A DNA stretch of 64,000 nt from Mantis religiosa. Taxonomy: Eukaryota > Arthropoda > Insecta > Mantodea > Mantidae. Every line of letters starts with the position of its first letter. The stretch's first letter is position 1. The notes under the pieces are model-generated. The model had not been told where the DNA came from. It saw only the letters and a program-made list of their open reading frames with translations, and made no database searches. The DNA lies in assembly GCA_030765055.1 (NCBI GenBank), contig CM060954.1, positions 111,501,772 through 111,565,771 of the forward strand, given 5' to 3'. Positions 35,301-50,300 of the stretch are shown here, in pieces. The position numbers and the translations under genes are program-made.

Positions 35301-38300
35301 ACATGTAACACTTCTGTGGGTCACTCTAGTAACATTATATCACCCTTAAAATGGTTAGCATTACAGAAATTGTGTACTAATATTACTCATAAATGGTGGC
35401 AAGTACATGTTCAGAACAGATGTACCACAGAATAATACTTCAATGCTCTGCAAATATCACTTTAACTTGTTATTTTTCTGAACCCATTTGTGTAAATTGT
35501 GTTGCCATATATGAGGTGCTCAGCACTATGTGCCTTTAACGGTAACCCTATATTGCAGAAGACCAAGTGTTAGGCCTCGACACTGTTTATTTATATATAT
35601 ATCTGTGTGTGTGTTAACAAGGAAGAGGGTTAATAACCTATTATTAATTATAAAGCTTTACTAATTTGAGATCAAGCCACACTGTGTTTACGTCCTAGCT
35701 ACAGCTGACATTGTGCATGTTTTAAGAATAACTGGAATACTAGAAATAAAAGTAAAAGTGGCATATAATGATGATGACACAATGACATTTTAATCATTTC
35801 TTGCAATACAAAATTACACATAAAAACTTGTAAAGCTTTTTCAAATCACTTATAATCCCACCAGATCTCTTCTAAGATGGTTATTCAGGTACATAATTTG
35901 GTGTAGTTTGTACAGTAATATTGCATAGTGACTACTGCATTAAACAATATAGAACAAATTAGGTTTATGGAATCTCAGATCATACTTTTAATTGCTGTTA
36001 AAAGCTGTGACATTCTTTATCAATGATGTAGATATACACTGATGAGTAAGTTTAAGAGAACTTAATTCTTCAAAATACTTATCATTGCAATTAAAAGAAA
36101 AAGTTTATAAAATTCATATCAAGCATCTCGCCCAAATATTTTAATTTAAGCCACCCAGGTTATACGTAAACACAGATAATGCCAATTATAAACAATGAAA
36201 TTCTACAGAAATCAAAGAGAATTGAATTCTGTACAAATCCACAGCCACAGTTTTGGTATATCTGAAAATTCACAGCTATTTTTTCAGTAATTTAAACTGG
36301 ATATTACTTCAAATCGTCATAGAGTCATGAATTTTGAAACTCCACCACCGGACATCTTTGACAAGTACATCACGCCATCTATTGACAATACGGAGAAAGA
36401 GGAAACCACTACAACTTGCACTAATCGAGTATCAGCTGATGATAGGAGCAAGAGCTCTTGAAACATGTCCTGTGAATAAACAGTGTGAGTGAAGCAATGT
36501 GTCAATATCTTCTCGATTCACTTATGTGCTGGATATTACTTACCTTACATGGACTTATATATGACTCAAATAATTTAAATTTAAAACTACTAACACAAAA
36601 ACTAATACACCAATCAATTGTCTAAAATAACTTCACTTTTCACTTTTCCATGTTGGCCACAGTATTCCTCAAAGTTTTTATTAAATTTTCCACTGAAATG
36701 AAATGAAATGAAACTCAAACTTTAAGAAATATTTGATATGCCACATTAAATTGCTGTATACTTGGGAAAGAAAGCTTTGTGCTACATTACTAATGTACCT
36801 GAAGATCACTGCACATCACCAAAACAAGAAACATACACAATATCCAATAATCCTGCCCTCTCGATTTCTGCCATCATATTCCTAGTAGCCTGAGATGATG
36901 AGCCCTAAAAGACAAAAAAACAGAAAACCTCATTATTGCAATAATAAAGTAACAAGGTTAATGAAACTAATGCTTTTGTATGTAAAACACCCTTTTTCCA
37001 TTAGAAAGTGCTACATTAATCTAAAGAATTTAACTATACATGCATATGTATTAAGGCACAATTTAGGTTATATCATATAAATTTTCGGTATTTAGCTACA
37101 TGCTAAATCTTTCTTACCAATAGGTCTTTGTGAAAATCCATTCTCTTTCTTCCTGCTGCCCATACGTCCTCGCAGGCCTTTCAAATCTTTACAATTTCAC
37201 AAATCGATGAAAATTTTATTCAGAACTTAATTTGGCTGGGCTGCCATGCCGTTAAAGCTTCTAAATTTCATTCAAATATTTACGGGTTAGCCAACGTAGT
37301 GTGTTATTCATATCGTACATTGAGCTCAAATAAGGTACAAAATAGGCCAATAATATTACGGAAATTACTTTTTAAGTAGTAAAATAATACAATAGCTATT
37401 AAATTTTGAGCTGAACAGAAGTTATTTTATATATTAGTTAGTATGCAACATGGCAGCCAAAATAATTATATTGGCGGCATTGAATATAATTCGCATCCGG
37501 TTGTTAGAGTACATGCAGAGTTCGAAATGTACCTTTAGACCCCGGGTGTTTCGCGAACCTCAATGCTGTTCCTGTATTTCTATCCCAGTTACCACCCCCT
37601 GACCACAGTGAAGTGAAATAATTATTAAATTATAGATCAGTCGTATTTATTACACATCAGCTTCACTTACGTATGTAAAATACTATAATTTAATAGCTAT
37701 TTCAGGTATTTTATTACCAAACTTATATTCAAACAGTAGGGTTAATTAAGAACTATTAAGAATTTAGAACTCACAGGAAGTTTTCTTTTCCCACAGCTGT
37801 GGGTAGACTAATCATGGAAGTTTGAATTAGACTTCAAAAATTAATTTCTATGGCCATTATTCTAACCACAGAGCTTTGGCTTTTTATGTTGATGCTTTCT
37901 TGCTATCTATGGCTCTTCATGAAAATGTATATAGTAACAGAAGCATGTACATGACAGAAGCTTCATATATATATATGTGATCTGTGCCTGTGTTGCAGGA
38001 TAGACTTTTCCATAGCTTACATAGAAAATGAACCTAGTTACAGTGAAGCAATGAATATTACACAAATATAAATATCTGTAACAAAAAACTTCACTTAACT
38101 TAAGAAAATGGTGTTAATTCTTCTTTCTAATTGAGATCGATTTCACAAACAGATTGCTTGCATCGTCAGTCCATCAATAAACTTCGTAGTCAAGGATTCC
38201 GGTTACTATGTTATTATGTTTTTCCAGAATTACCAAAATCTGAAAACGAAACAAACCTAAAAACAGAATCATCTGCTGATATTTCAAAATTCACTACACG

Positions 38301-41300
38301 ATGTTTATTTTTTTAAATAAATATATTTTCCCAAACCATTAAATCTATCGGACCATTTAATTGTTTTAATAATTTAACTTCTGGATTTATTTAATGGTTA
38401 AATAACCAAAAATGATCTGCTACGGCTGATTTATCAGTTTGTTTATACTTATTGAAAATGTTCTTTCGTTCTGGTTTCCAAATTATTTTTTGTCTTTCCA
38501 ATATAAAACTGATCATAATCTAAACAATTAAATTGATAGATAAGTACCAGATTTTTTATTATTAGGAACTTTATCTTTTTGTAGAAAAATGTAGTAAATT
38601 TTTAATACTATATTTATTTTGAGGAACTAAAGTTATACCAACATCTTTAAAAAAAAATTGAAAATGGTTATTAGTCCAAGGATGTTAAGTAAATTTTTTT
38701 AAAATTACAATCGTTTTTTATTTTTGTAAGGGTAGAAATATCATTAACAGTTTTTTGATATTTAAATTTTTCAATGTTCTTTTGTATAAAGTCTTTATTA
38801 AAACCATTAATTAAAGCAGTATTAATAATAAGTTTATGTTCTTTATTAAAATAAAGAAGAATAAAGAAGAATTTAATAAAGAATATAAACATATTAATAC
38901 TGCTTTAATTAATGGTTTTAATAAAGACTTTATACGAAAGAAATTGAAAAATTTAAATATCAAAAAACTGTTAATGATATTTCTATCCTTACAAAAATAA
39001 AAGATGATTATAATTTTTAAAAAATTTACTTACCATCCTTGGGTTAATAAACATTTTCAAAATTTTTTTAAAGAAGTTGGTATAACTTTAGTTCCTCAAA
39101 ATAAATATAGCATTAAAAATTTACTACATTTTTCTAAATAAGATAAAATTCCTAATAATAAAAAATCTGGTATTTATATATCAATTTAATTGTTTAGATT
39201 GTGATCATGTTTATATTGGAAAGACGAAACGTAATTTGGAAACCAGAATGAAAGAACATTTTCATTAGGTATAAACAAACTGATAAATTGGCCGTAGCAG
39301 ATCATTTTTGGTCATTTAACCATGAAATAAATCCTGAAGTTAAATTATTAAAACAATTAAATGGTCCAATAGATTTAATGGTTTGGGAAAATATATTTAT
39401 TTTAAAAAATAAACATCACATAATGAATTTTGAAATACCAGCAGTTGATTCTGGTTTTAGGTTTGTTTCGTTTTCAGATTTTGATAATACTGAAAATCAT
39501 AATAACATGGTAACCAGAATCCTTGACTACGAAGTTTATTGATGGACTGACGGTGCAAGCAATCTGTTTGTGAAATCGATCTCAATTAGAAAGAAGAATT
39601 AACATCATTTTCTTAAGATAAATGAAGTTTTTTGTTACAAATATTTATATTTGTGTAATTTTCCATAGCTTCTTCTATTACTTTAGCTTCCCCTTATGCC
39701 ACATCTGTGCTTGTTTATTAACTACCATATGGTTAACCTACCTTGCACTTTGTGATGCTTTCCTCCCTAGTTCAGCAATATAAGTTTTTCCATAGTAAAT
39801 ATGTAAAGCAAAAACCTTGAAATCCCTTTTAGACAGATCCTCTCTTGTGAAGGAAAAATGTGGGCTAATGATGAATTGAAGGAATAATCGCTATGAATTT
39901 TATTTTTATAAATTACTTCGCTTTGTTGCTTGTGAATGAAAAATGATGTTCAGACTTCTAATTACAGGTACGGTCAGAAGATAGGTTAGGTGATGAAGCC
40001 CTAAAGCTATCTCGGAGTCAGCTGTCAGATGAAGAGGTCACACCTCGTGGTTCACCTAGTCATCATGGGGGTAGCAGTGATGGTACATCTTCTCCTTATG
40101 GTTACCGTGGTGGGAAACGAGAGGCTCCTCCATATAGAGAACCACCAGGCCCATCTTCACCTCCACAGCGTACACTACCTCCTTATAGAGATCCACCGCC
40201 CCCGGTCAACAGTCCTGCACGAGGCACACCCCCAAGAACACCTGCTGGTCCTTCTCCCTCACAGCAGGATAGGCTGGATATTCTCTCTTCACCACCAAGT
40301 TCTGGTGGCAAGATAAAAACCAAACGTAACTTGCTCAAGGTAAGTTCCAAAAATTTTAATTAAATTATGTAAACTTAAGCTGAAATTTGTATATAATAAA
40401 AGATGAGGCAGTGCAGTATGTTATTGCTTATGCACATTTAACTATACTAGATTTATGTAAATATTGCAATCGCAAAACAAGTTGAAAAACGAGGTGCTAT
40501 AGGTAGTTTTGAAGCATGAATCTTTTGGTTTCTGTCTGGTTGCTCTAATCAACCGAGCTGGAATGTTAACATATTGGCAGAAACCAGAATTCCTTGTTCT
40601 TGAAAAACATCTGGTTTTACAGAAGTGACAACTTAGTACATTTCAAGTGGGGGGAAAAAGAGACAAAAGAAGGAAAATCCTGTGCTATGAACAGCTTCTG
40701 AGAATCGAAGGCAAGTTGATGTGGCAGTTTCAGGATAATAAACTGTTCATAAAGTTTATGACTGCCTGCTTAATTTGATTCATTTTCTGACCACAGTGAG
40801 ACTATTAACACAGGCTTTATGGGAAATTTAATTGGTTCCATAGAAAAATAACTATTTGTTTATGTGACTGCTAAGTGAAGATGACCTTTTCTTAGGCAGG
40901 TGTACTTTATTTGCTCTTAGTTGATGAATTTAACAAGTGAACTATCACTATGCTCATACCTGTATTCGCTTGAAAGTTTGATGGCATCATCTCTGCTCTA
41001 TGTGGGACCTGTATGCCAAAAATTGGATGCAAAAATTAGCTGGAAATACCCAGAAATGAATTCAGAATATGTAGGAATGTATAGGCATAATAATTGTACT
41101 TGAGGGATTGTTTACCCCTGACGAGCATGGTCTACACATGGCATACAGTATTCCACAGGAGAGGAAGTCTTCGAGGCATGAGACGCAGGGGAAGTTGAAG
41201 AAGGTTCCCACACCCTCCCTGATAGATTTATGACACCCCATGCCAGTTCAGTTACAGACCATTCAAAAACATTCTGACGTCTTCTACTTTTGTGAATGAA

Positions 41301-44300
41301 TCTCCTCGGTTTTAGTGTACAGAGTAAACAGGGCACATATTTTTAACAGTTGTACTCCTTGTGTAGCATGCATTCTCTGTCACATACATTCGTTGTCCTT
41401 ATCCCACTGTGTAAGGGTGGCACTGGCTGACACATTCCTTTCAGAGACTTTCTTTGCGTTGCTGGACAGTATCTAAGGAGCTTCCCTCACACACAGCACA
41501 GAGCTGATGAGGGATTTTCAGCAGCTACATGCAAGTGGGCGCATATGGCATTTTCAGGCTTCAGTTTTGGGTGTTGCAGGTTTACTCCACAGCAGATTTT
41601 TGGTGCACATGTATTATATACAGCAGGCATTATACTATCAAATTTTTAGATGTGTAGCGGTGTGAGTACAGTGATAAGTTACCTTGTAAGTTTTGAATGT
41701 GTGGAAATAATACACCATAAACTGTCAAATAAATTGACCCTGCAGTAAACTTCACATTTTGACCATTTACAGGATATATATAACACATTTTTAAGAAAAT
41801 TTAACTTGCTATTGTACAGGTACAGACTGCATAAGATGATTGAATTTTGACAGTCAATTTTCAATCAAAATTACCTTCCACATCAACAAATATAATTACA
41901 ATAAAAGTAAAAATCAGAAGCTATTAACAGAGAAGCTAATATAGTTCAATCAGTTATAATGATTAATGACTGTAATTCTAGTTTGCAAGTTTATTTCCCC
42001 ACTGATGTAATTACATAATATGAGAAATAGCAAGACACTTTAGGAAGACTGCAGTTCTCAAAGGTAACTGCAAAAATCTTCAATAGTGTCGCCAGGTCAT
42101 TGTTGATTGGAGGCAGTGCGGGTAACAAGATCAAAGAGACGGCAGTGCAGTGTGGAGACAAAAGCTTGCGGAAATGGTGGGCGGGAGCAGATGGGTTTCA
42201 CAAGAGTTCGCCTTTGCTCTAGCCGGTCTCAATTGTTTGAGAAATTTCTGAAATGTTGAAAAACTATAAAAAGGCAGCCTGCCTGCCAAAGAGAGTCAGT
42301 CGGTAATTGAACGTGTGCGGGTAAGCGGCTGTGTTTGTTGAGCTTGTATGTTGTATTGTGTGTGTGTACGAAGCGTATTTCTACGGAAATGAAGTACAAT
42401 TTTTTGTGTTTGTAACTTGGACTTTTGATTTCACGAACCCACGAAGTCAGAATATTGAGATTTTTCCTCAAAAAATGCTTTAAAACATTAGTTTTTCTCA
42501 CAAAACCACTATGTTTAACTTTTCCAAATATAGATCAGTAATCAAATAGAAATTAGCTTGAATATGCATATTAAAACGTTTTTGTTAAATACTAAACACT
42601 AATATTTGGGTGCTTAATACATTTGAGAATTCTATTCAAAGGCAATACTCAATTTTAAAATTCTGTTACAATTTTTTTTTCAATTTCATTAACTGTCTGG
42701 TTTCGTTTCTTACTCCCCTTTGTAGATTTTATTAGCTTTCAAGTGTTCTCTTTTCTTTCTAGCATTTATATTCTGCCTTCACCACCTAAATTCATATCAG
42801 TAATTGTGACATCATCACAATTGACTATCAGCAATAATGTTCACTTGTTTATAGTTTTCTTAATTATTTGTCAGTTTAGATTTTCTTCTAAACTTCAAAT
42901 TCACACATGTAATTGTGCATCGTATCTGTCTCTCCCTAGTCCACTCCTCCGCTCCTTTGACTCTCTCCCTTGTCCGTCTCACTCCTCTCTGTCATAACAT
43001 TCCCACCCTCCACCTGGGAATTGAACCAGTAACCTATTGATTTGGAGGCTGGTATGCTAATCAACAGTCAACAGTTTCTTGGCAGTTCCTCTGTGTTTAT
43101 AATTATAATGTGACATAATACATTCAGTTCTCAGAAACAGAGCAAAATAATTATATTAATGAATTCTTTGAGTGTGCGTAATACAGTTTTATGAAAGCTG
43201 ATATACTTATATTGAATAGTACATGTAAGAAAACCTTTTGTAAAAAGTATATTAATTTTCATTCATTATTGTAGGATTTTCAACAAAATGATGGTGAAGG
43301 ACATCAGGAAGCTGTGTTATATAATGCTCAGTACAGAGATCTTGTACGTCTTGTCAATTATCAGCGAGAAAAGCTTTCTTCACAACAGGCTGAACTTACA
43401 AAGGTACACTACATGGTTTTTGCAACATTTTAAGCTAAGCAATGTGATTCCTTTCATGGAAGTGTTGAAAACAGTGTTGTAATAAATTAAATTTAAAGGG
43501 AGTCGATTAATGACACTAAACAACACTTACTTTTAAATTTCCCGGAACATGTTTCAGAGGCTATTTTCCTCCATTGTCAACCGTACATTGACTGGTTCTC
43601 AGTGGTGTAACTGGCGATATTTTGTCGTAGGTCTCCTCTGGTGGCAGTTCGAGGAACTTGCTGAATAAATCTTTCTTAGGGAATGTCGAAATTGAACACT
43701 TTGTTTCTATTTTTTTAAATGAAGATTTGTTCCCATGTGGACAGTTCTTGTTTTACCTGTTGTGTGTTTAAGTAGTTTTGGTTCTGGATTTATGTTGTGC
43801 TATTTTTCCCAAAAATGTGTGCCAACTGCTGATTTTTCTAATTGTTTGTATTTTATGTTCCTAAAGTGTTCCTTTGCTCTTGTTTCTAAATTTCTTTTGA
43901 TTTTTCCAATATAAATTTGACAAGAGTCACAGCATTCAATTTTATATATATACCGGATTTTTTGTTAGATGGAATGGCATCTTTGATGTTTGAGCATATT
44001 AGGTTTTTTAAGGAGATGGTTGACTGGTGCTAGTTGAATATTTTGTGTTTTGAATACTTTTTTGAATTTATCCAAGGCCCATGGGTGGCAAGTGGATTTT
44101 TTTAAGGTCATTTTAGATTCTGTAGCTAAGAGGGTTGCGGTTTCCTTTAGTAGGTTCTCCTTTTTTGCTAAGTTCACTTTTTTGTCTACTAATGATTTGG
44201 AAAAGTAATTTTTTGTGCTATTTCAATAATTTTTTTGTATTGTCTTTTGTATTCTTCTGCTATGAGACTGGTCAACATCCCTCTCACAGTCATTGTTGTT

Positions 44301-47300
44301 CCAGTTTTTCTTTGGTCTACCTCTCTAGTGTGGGAGTAGTGTCTCTCCCATACATGCTATATTTTAATAATAAAAAAAAAATACCTGCTGTACTCATTTG
44401 AGTCATCCATTTCATTTATCCTACAATATAAGCTACCAGGCCAGGTTAAAGGAACAAAAGTTCTTTCCTTCTAGCTATCATACAATCATAGTTAGGTGAT
44501 GTTAGTGATTGTAGCAACAAATAAAAATAAATAAATAAAAAGTTGAGGTAAGGGAACGATAAAGCTTCAGTAACATAATTTATAAAGCTAAGTTAGATTA
44601 TGAGCACTAAACAACACTAACAAAATAAAAATGGTCGGACATATGATGGTAATGAGGTCAAGTCCTTAGTCCTCTAAACATGTTCATTTACAGGAAAAAG
44701 CAAGTCATTTGGAGAAATCAATGTTGTGCTGGAATCTTGCTATGGTAGCTCAGTGGTTAAAGCAACTGAATGGAGACTAGGAGATCCGTAGTTCAAATCC
44801 CAGCTATGGCATTACATTTTTCAGTCTGACTCTACCTTTCCGTATTCAGATATCCTTTGTAGTTAGTGATGTATAGCATTCCTAATCCAACTCTTCTATA
44901 TCAATAAATCACTGCTTCTAATTCTTGTGTGCAAGTGTAATTTAATAATATACTTTCTGTCTTGGGTGGCATACTGCACATCATAACAAAAGATTTGCCC
45001 TAGATTGTATAAAATAGATTTACAGTGCACTTAAGGGTAGGCATCGGTGAAATTTTGTCAAAAATGACAAAAAAGGACATTTTCCGTTTTTTGCATTAAA
45101 ATTATGTTTAAACATTGTAGTTTCAGAATCTGCCATCAGTTAGGCTCTAGCACCATTTAAACAGCCACTACGTCATTAGTTAAATGCCCATGTGTGGGTG
45201 GGCGTGGCCATTTATATTGCTTTTTCTAGTGTGTTGCAGAGAAATTTATGAAATTCTCACGTTTAAACTATGTGGTTTGATTCTGTAACTGTGGTACTGT
45301 GCAGAGACATCTTGTGGATGTTTGTGGAAGCTACTGAACTTGTCTGCTACCATTTTCTATATATTATTTCCCACTTACTACTTTTGAAAGTAAACAAACA
45401 TTTCCACTGGCATGTAGTGTTTGTGAAATATGGTTTACATGCAAGTGAAAGCTGTGGATAGCAGCTTATATTAAATTATTGTTGTTAAGAATAGGTATAA
45501 AGCCTGATTTAACATTGTAGTGCTTTCTTGTTGCAACAGTAGGTATATGATTCATACCAGGTTAGGTTAGGAGTACAGAGGCTATTTCGAAGCAAAATAT
45601 AATGATATATATATATGGTTTTCTAGCCATAATAGTAAGTAATGATACTAGAATGCTCTGCTTGAGGTAAATGTTAAGTGAAAACATATTATAGCCCAAG
45701 AGTTAACAGTGATTGTAGTAGGTCACCTTTTGATGTAAATAGAAGAATGGTTGATGTATTTCTGGGCATTGGTAAGGGTCATATTTCTATGCAGAAGTTT
45801 TGTATGACCATGGGTATGAATTGCATGAACTATTCTACTTACAATTTCCATTTCATAGACAAAAATAAAGAGATTAGTTAGTACTATTCTACAGGAAAGT
45901 TGCATTAAAGGAGAAGCACAGAATACTAATGAAATTTTCCATGGAGTAAATGTCACAAAGAAGTTTTTGTATTAAGAAAGAAATTGCAAATTGCAGTGAT
46001 TGCAGCTGTTAGTGAATTTAATGTGTGTTATAAAGATAGACTGAAAGTTAAGGCAAAAGTTGCAGCAAGCAAAGTAAGTCCTGCTAGCAAGAAAATTAAC
46101 AGCATTAGGGATAGGTGAAAGCTAAAACAAAGTGCTCAGAGTTCATTAAGCAAATATAAATCTGCCAAGCAGCAGTTAAAGGTGACTAAATTAAAAGAAA
46201 AAGAGGATAATAAACTAGCTGAGTGGTCTTCATATAGTGCAGGAGGGTTTAGAAACATAGAAAAAAAATGTTGTTTTTATTTAGAGCTGCTAACTAGATT
46301 TTTCTTCATGTCCAACTTTTAGCATTTTTAATATTCCTTACAGTCCAGACACTAAAGTTTTCAATGAATTTCTTTAAGTTTTGCATATATGTATATTCCT
46401 AGATAAGTTTTCTATAAAAATTGGTATCAGTATGGCTGTATATGAAAAAATTAATAATGATTGGTATTGAAAAAATAAAACTGACAAAACTTCAAGAAAA
46501 TTCTATCATATTCCTTAAATTTTCTCCTCCAGAACCATTAGACATGGGCAAATGAGTATATACATATATAGATTTGTAACTATTATCTAAATGAACCAGA
46601 ATCCAAAGTTCCAATCATTTATAACAAAAATTGTAGAGAATGTAAAGAATGTAAAGAAATTGCAGCAAAAAATTAAATTATCATTTTTTTGGTAAAAACT
46701 ATTGTAGATAGAAAAATTATAAAATAAAGGGCCAAAGGTAACCAAATTAAAGAGAAAGAAGGTAATAAGATAGCTGTAGGACCTGCATATGATGCATGGA
46801 GTTTTCAAAGTAAAGAAAGTCGTGTAATTTCAATCTAAATCTTTAAATTCATTTTTCTCCACTTTCAATTTTTGAACATTTTTGTATCTTCAAAATGCTC
46901 CAACTTCTGCAATTCTCAACGAATTTGTATTAAACTTTGCATACCTATTCCTAAATAAATGTTTAATAAAAGTTGGTATTTTTGTTTATTTAAATTGAAT
47001 AGTTTATTTATTATTGAATTTTAAATCTCAAAATTGCAAAAAAATTAAGAAAAATTTAATATATTCACACATAAAATTTTTTTTCTCCAAAAATACTTGA
47101 TACACACTTTAAAAGTATAGCAACTTTTATAACTGATGTACAGAGAAACCTGAATCTAAAATTTAAAGTTTCTAAAAGAAAAACTGTATGACCTGGGACT
47201 TTTTATATAACATACAAAAATCATACTATAAAAAGCACTAAATATTTTTTAAAAAAAAAACTATTTAAGATAGAAATATGAATTTTGAAAGCTTAACTAG

Positions 47301-50300
47301 ATTCCCTATACCCCACCTAATGACAAAATTTCAAGCAGTTCTGATGTAAACTCTGGATTTTAGCATTTTTCACAGATGCCTCCCCTTAAGAGAATATAGC
47401 AACAAAATAGTGGTTAATAAAAATACTTTACCTTACAATTCCTTTCTTGGAAGTGTTGAAAACAGTGTTGTTATGTTAAATTAACTTTAAAGAGAGTCGG
47501 TTAAAGACACTAGACAACACTTACTTTTAAATTTTTTCGGAATATGTTTCTGAGGCTTTGCCTGTATCATCGAGTCGGCCGATGATAGAGGCAAAGCCTC
47601 AGAAACATGTTCCGGGAAAATTTAAAAGTAAGTGTTGTCTAGTGTCTTTAATCGACTCTCTTTAAAGTTAATTAATACTTTACCTTATTTAACAAATAGT
47701 TGATTAGGAAGAAAAGTTTCATGATATTGTGTTTGAAATCATTCATTTCAAACAAAAAGTTTGGTTTATACAGTTTGATGCAGAGATAAAGTTCTGGGAA
47801 GGGAAAGCACGAGAGCAGCAACATCAAATGGAATTTTTGGCTCAGGAAGCTGCACGTATGGAGATGACATCAAGATTAAGTGATGATCAGGTATGAATTT
47901 GTAATTAAAGGCTATTTAGAGTGAGCATAAATGAATTAAATTAAAACAGCATTTTTTAACTCTATTTCTGTGTGGGAATTATAGATCATGCTTGTTTATT
48001 TGTATGTTTTCTGTTATTGTAGATACGAATGCTTGGTGGAGTGGAAGAAGAGAGTGAAATAGTTCGACAGCAAGAAAAGACTCTAAAATCTGAGTTGACA
48101 CTTCTGCGTTCCAAGCTTGCAAATTGTGAAACAGAACTGCTTCAGTGCAAAAACAAAATTCGGTATGTTTACTACAATTGATATTTTAAGTACATGTTTT
48201 AGCTTCAATATTCAAACATTTTTCAGTTGATTTAAAAGTTAAAAATTGTCTTTCTTTAATAAAAATTCTTTGATACTGAAAATATGAATTGCATCATGTA
48301 ATATAGATAGCTAGCAAGATATTACTTTTCACAGTTTCAGGTATGAACACTACTTTACTATAAAATAATAGAATGTAGCTCTTAGTTACAGAAAAGTTTT
48401 ATAATTAAAACTTTATCAAACTAACGTCAAGAAAATTTACTTAAGAATTTGCCACCATTAAATTTGCAAATATGTTGCACAGATAACTAACCAATGGTTT
48501 CTATAATTCATTAATTACACCTCTTTTATAACTGTATTTCAGAATTTAACTGAACAACTTTAAGATTTAATAGGTTCAACTCTAGATATAAGATAATAAA
48601 AAATAGCATACCATAAAATGTAAGTAATGTTTCTGTCGTTAACCGAAAAGATTGAAAAAGGCTGTTTGTTATCAATTTTTAACACTTCGTCATACATTTT
48701 TAAATTATTGAGAGACTAGTTTCGGAAGCTGTTGTATCCATTTTCAACCTTGATCCAACTACCATCTATTGTCTTCTCTTTTCTCTCTGGTGAGAAAAAC
48801 TACAAATAACTAGATAGAGTCAACCTGAAAAATTCAATGCCATGGCCGGGATTTGAACTACGGATCTCCTGGTTTCTGTCCAGTCACTCTTACCCGTTGA
48901 GCTACCATGGCCAACGTGAATGGCATTGAATTTTTCAGGTTGACTCATTCTGTCCAAAATCTTAGCCTATATATAGCTAGTGTGAAGAAATTATTAATTT
49001 CCATCAATTAACTTAAATAATAAAAGTTTTATGATGAAGCCTGGGATTCAAGTACTTACGATAGTAAGTCGCCACAAATGGTGTATCTCGGATACGAGAG
49101 CCCCTATTGGTCTATCGGGAAAATATATGAGTCAGTTGGAGAATTTAATGTCAGGACAGCACGTTGACCATGGTAGCTCAATGGATAAGAGCGATTGGAT
49201 GGAAACCAGGAGATCTGTCGTTCAAATCCCGGCCATGGCATTGAATTTTTCAGGTTGACTTTATCTATGCAAAACGTTAGCCTATATACAGCTAGTGTGA
49301 TGAAATGATTAATTTCGATCAATTAATTTTGATGTCACTCTTACTAATTTCTCCAATCCTGCATAAAATAAAAGATGTTTATAATTTTAAAAAATTTACC
49401 TACTATCCTTAGGTTAGTAAAAGTTTTAAAAGTTGTTTAAAGAATTTGGCATAATCTTGGTTCTTCGAATATAATATAAAAGATTTATTAAATTTTTCTA
49501 AGAAAAAAAAGGATAAAATTTCAGATTTAAAAAAAAATCTGACATTTATCAATTTAGCTGCCTAAATTGCAACTCGGTTTGTATTGGAAGGTTCAAATAT
49601 ACTTTGGAAATCAGAATGAAGGAACATTTTAGAAATATTAGGTATAAACAGTCTGATAAATCGGCCATAGCAGATCATTTTTGGCCATTTAACCATGAAA
49701 GAAATTGAGAAGTTAATGATATTTAAAGCAGTTAAATCAATTTATGGATTTCATGGTTTGAGAGAAAATGTTTATCTTAAAAAATAGAAATTGTGTTATG
49801 AATTTTTAAATACCACCAATAGATTCTATACATACATTTGTTTTGCTTCCAGTAGATGGCATTAAGATAGCAAACAATCCATAACACATGAAAATAACTA
49901 GTTAAAAAAATGTAAGATAGAATGAATGAATTGTGAAACTAGTCATGTAAAGAATTTATAATTTTTTAAAAAGATAAGTGAAGTTGGTCTAACATCATAT
50001 TTTATTGTAATATTTGTATTGCTTAAATTTTAGTAGCTTCATAGAGAAGCTACTATGGCAGAGAGACATGAATCCAAAATATTTTGCTGAATATTTTGAA
50101 TTTTTTACCACATTTTGTGTATGTATAAAAAAGTGTGGCTGCACAGTTATGTGTATTTAAATTTTTGTTCAATTATGAGTTTCAGCTTTTGCAAAAGATA
50201 TAGGCCTATCAAACTTAAATGAGGTTACTGGCCCAATACATTAGTTTTATACATAGAAAGTTTGTGAAAACTATGATGTTACGGTAGCTGCTCCCAAAGT

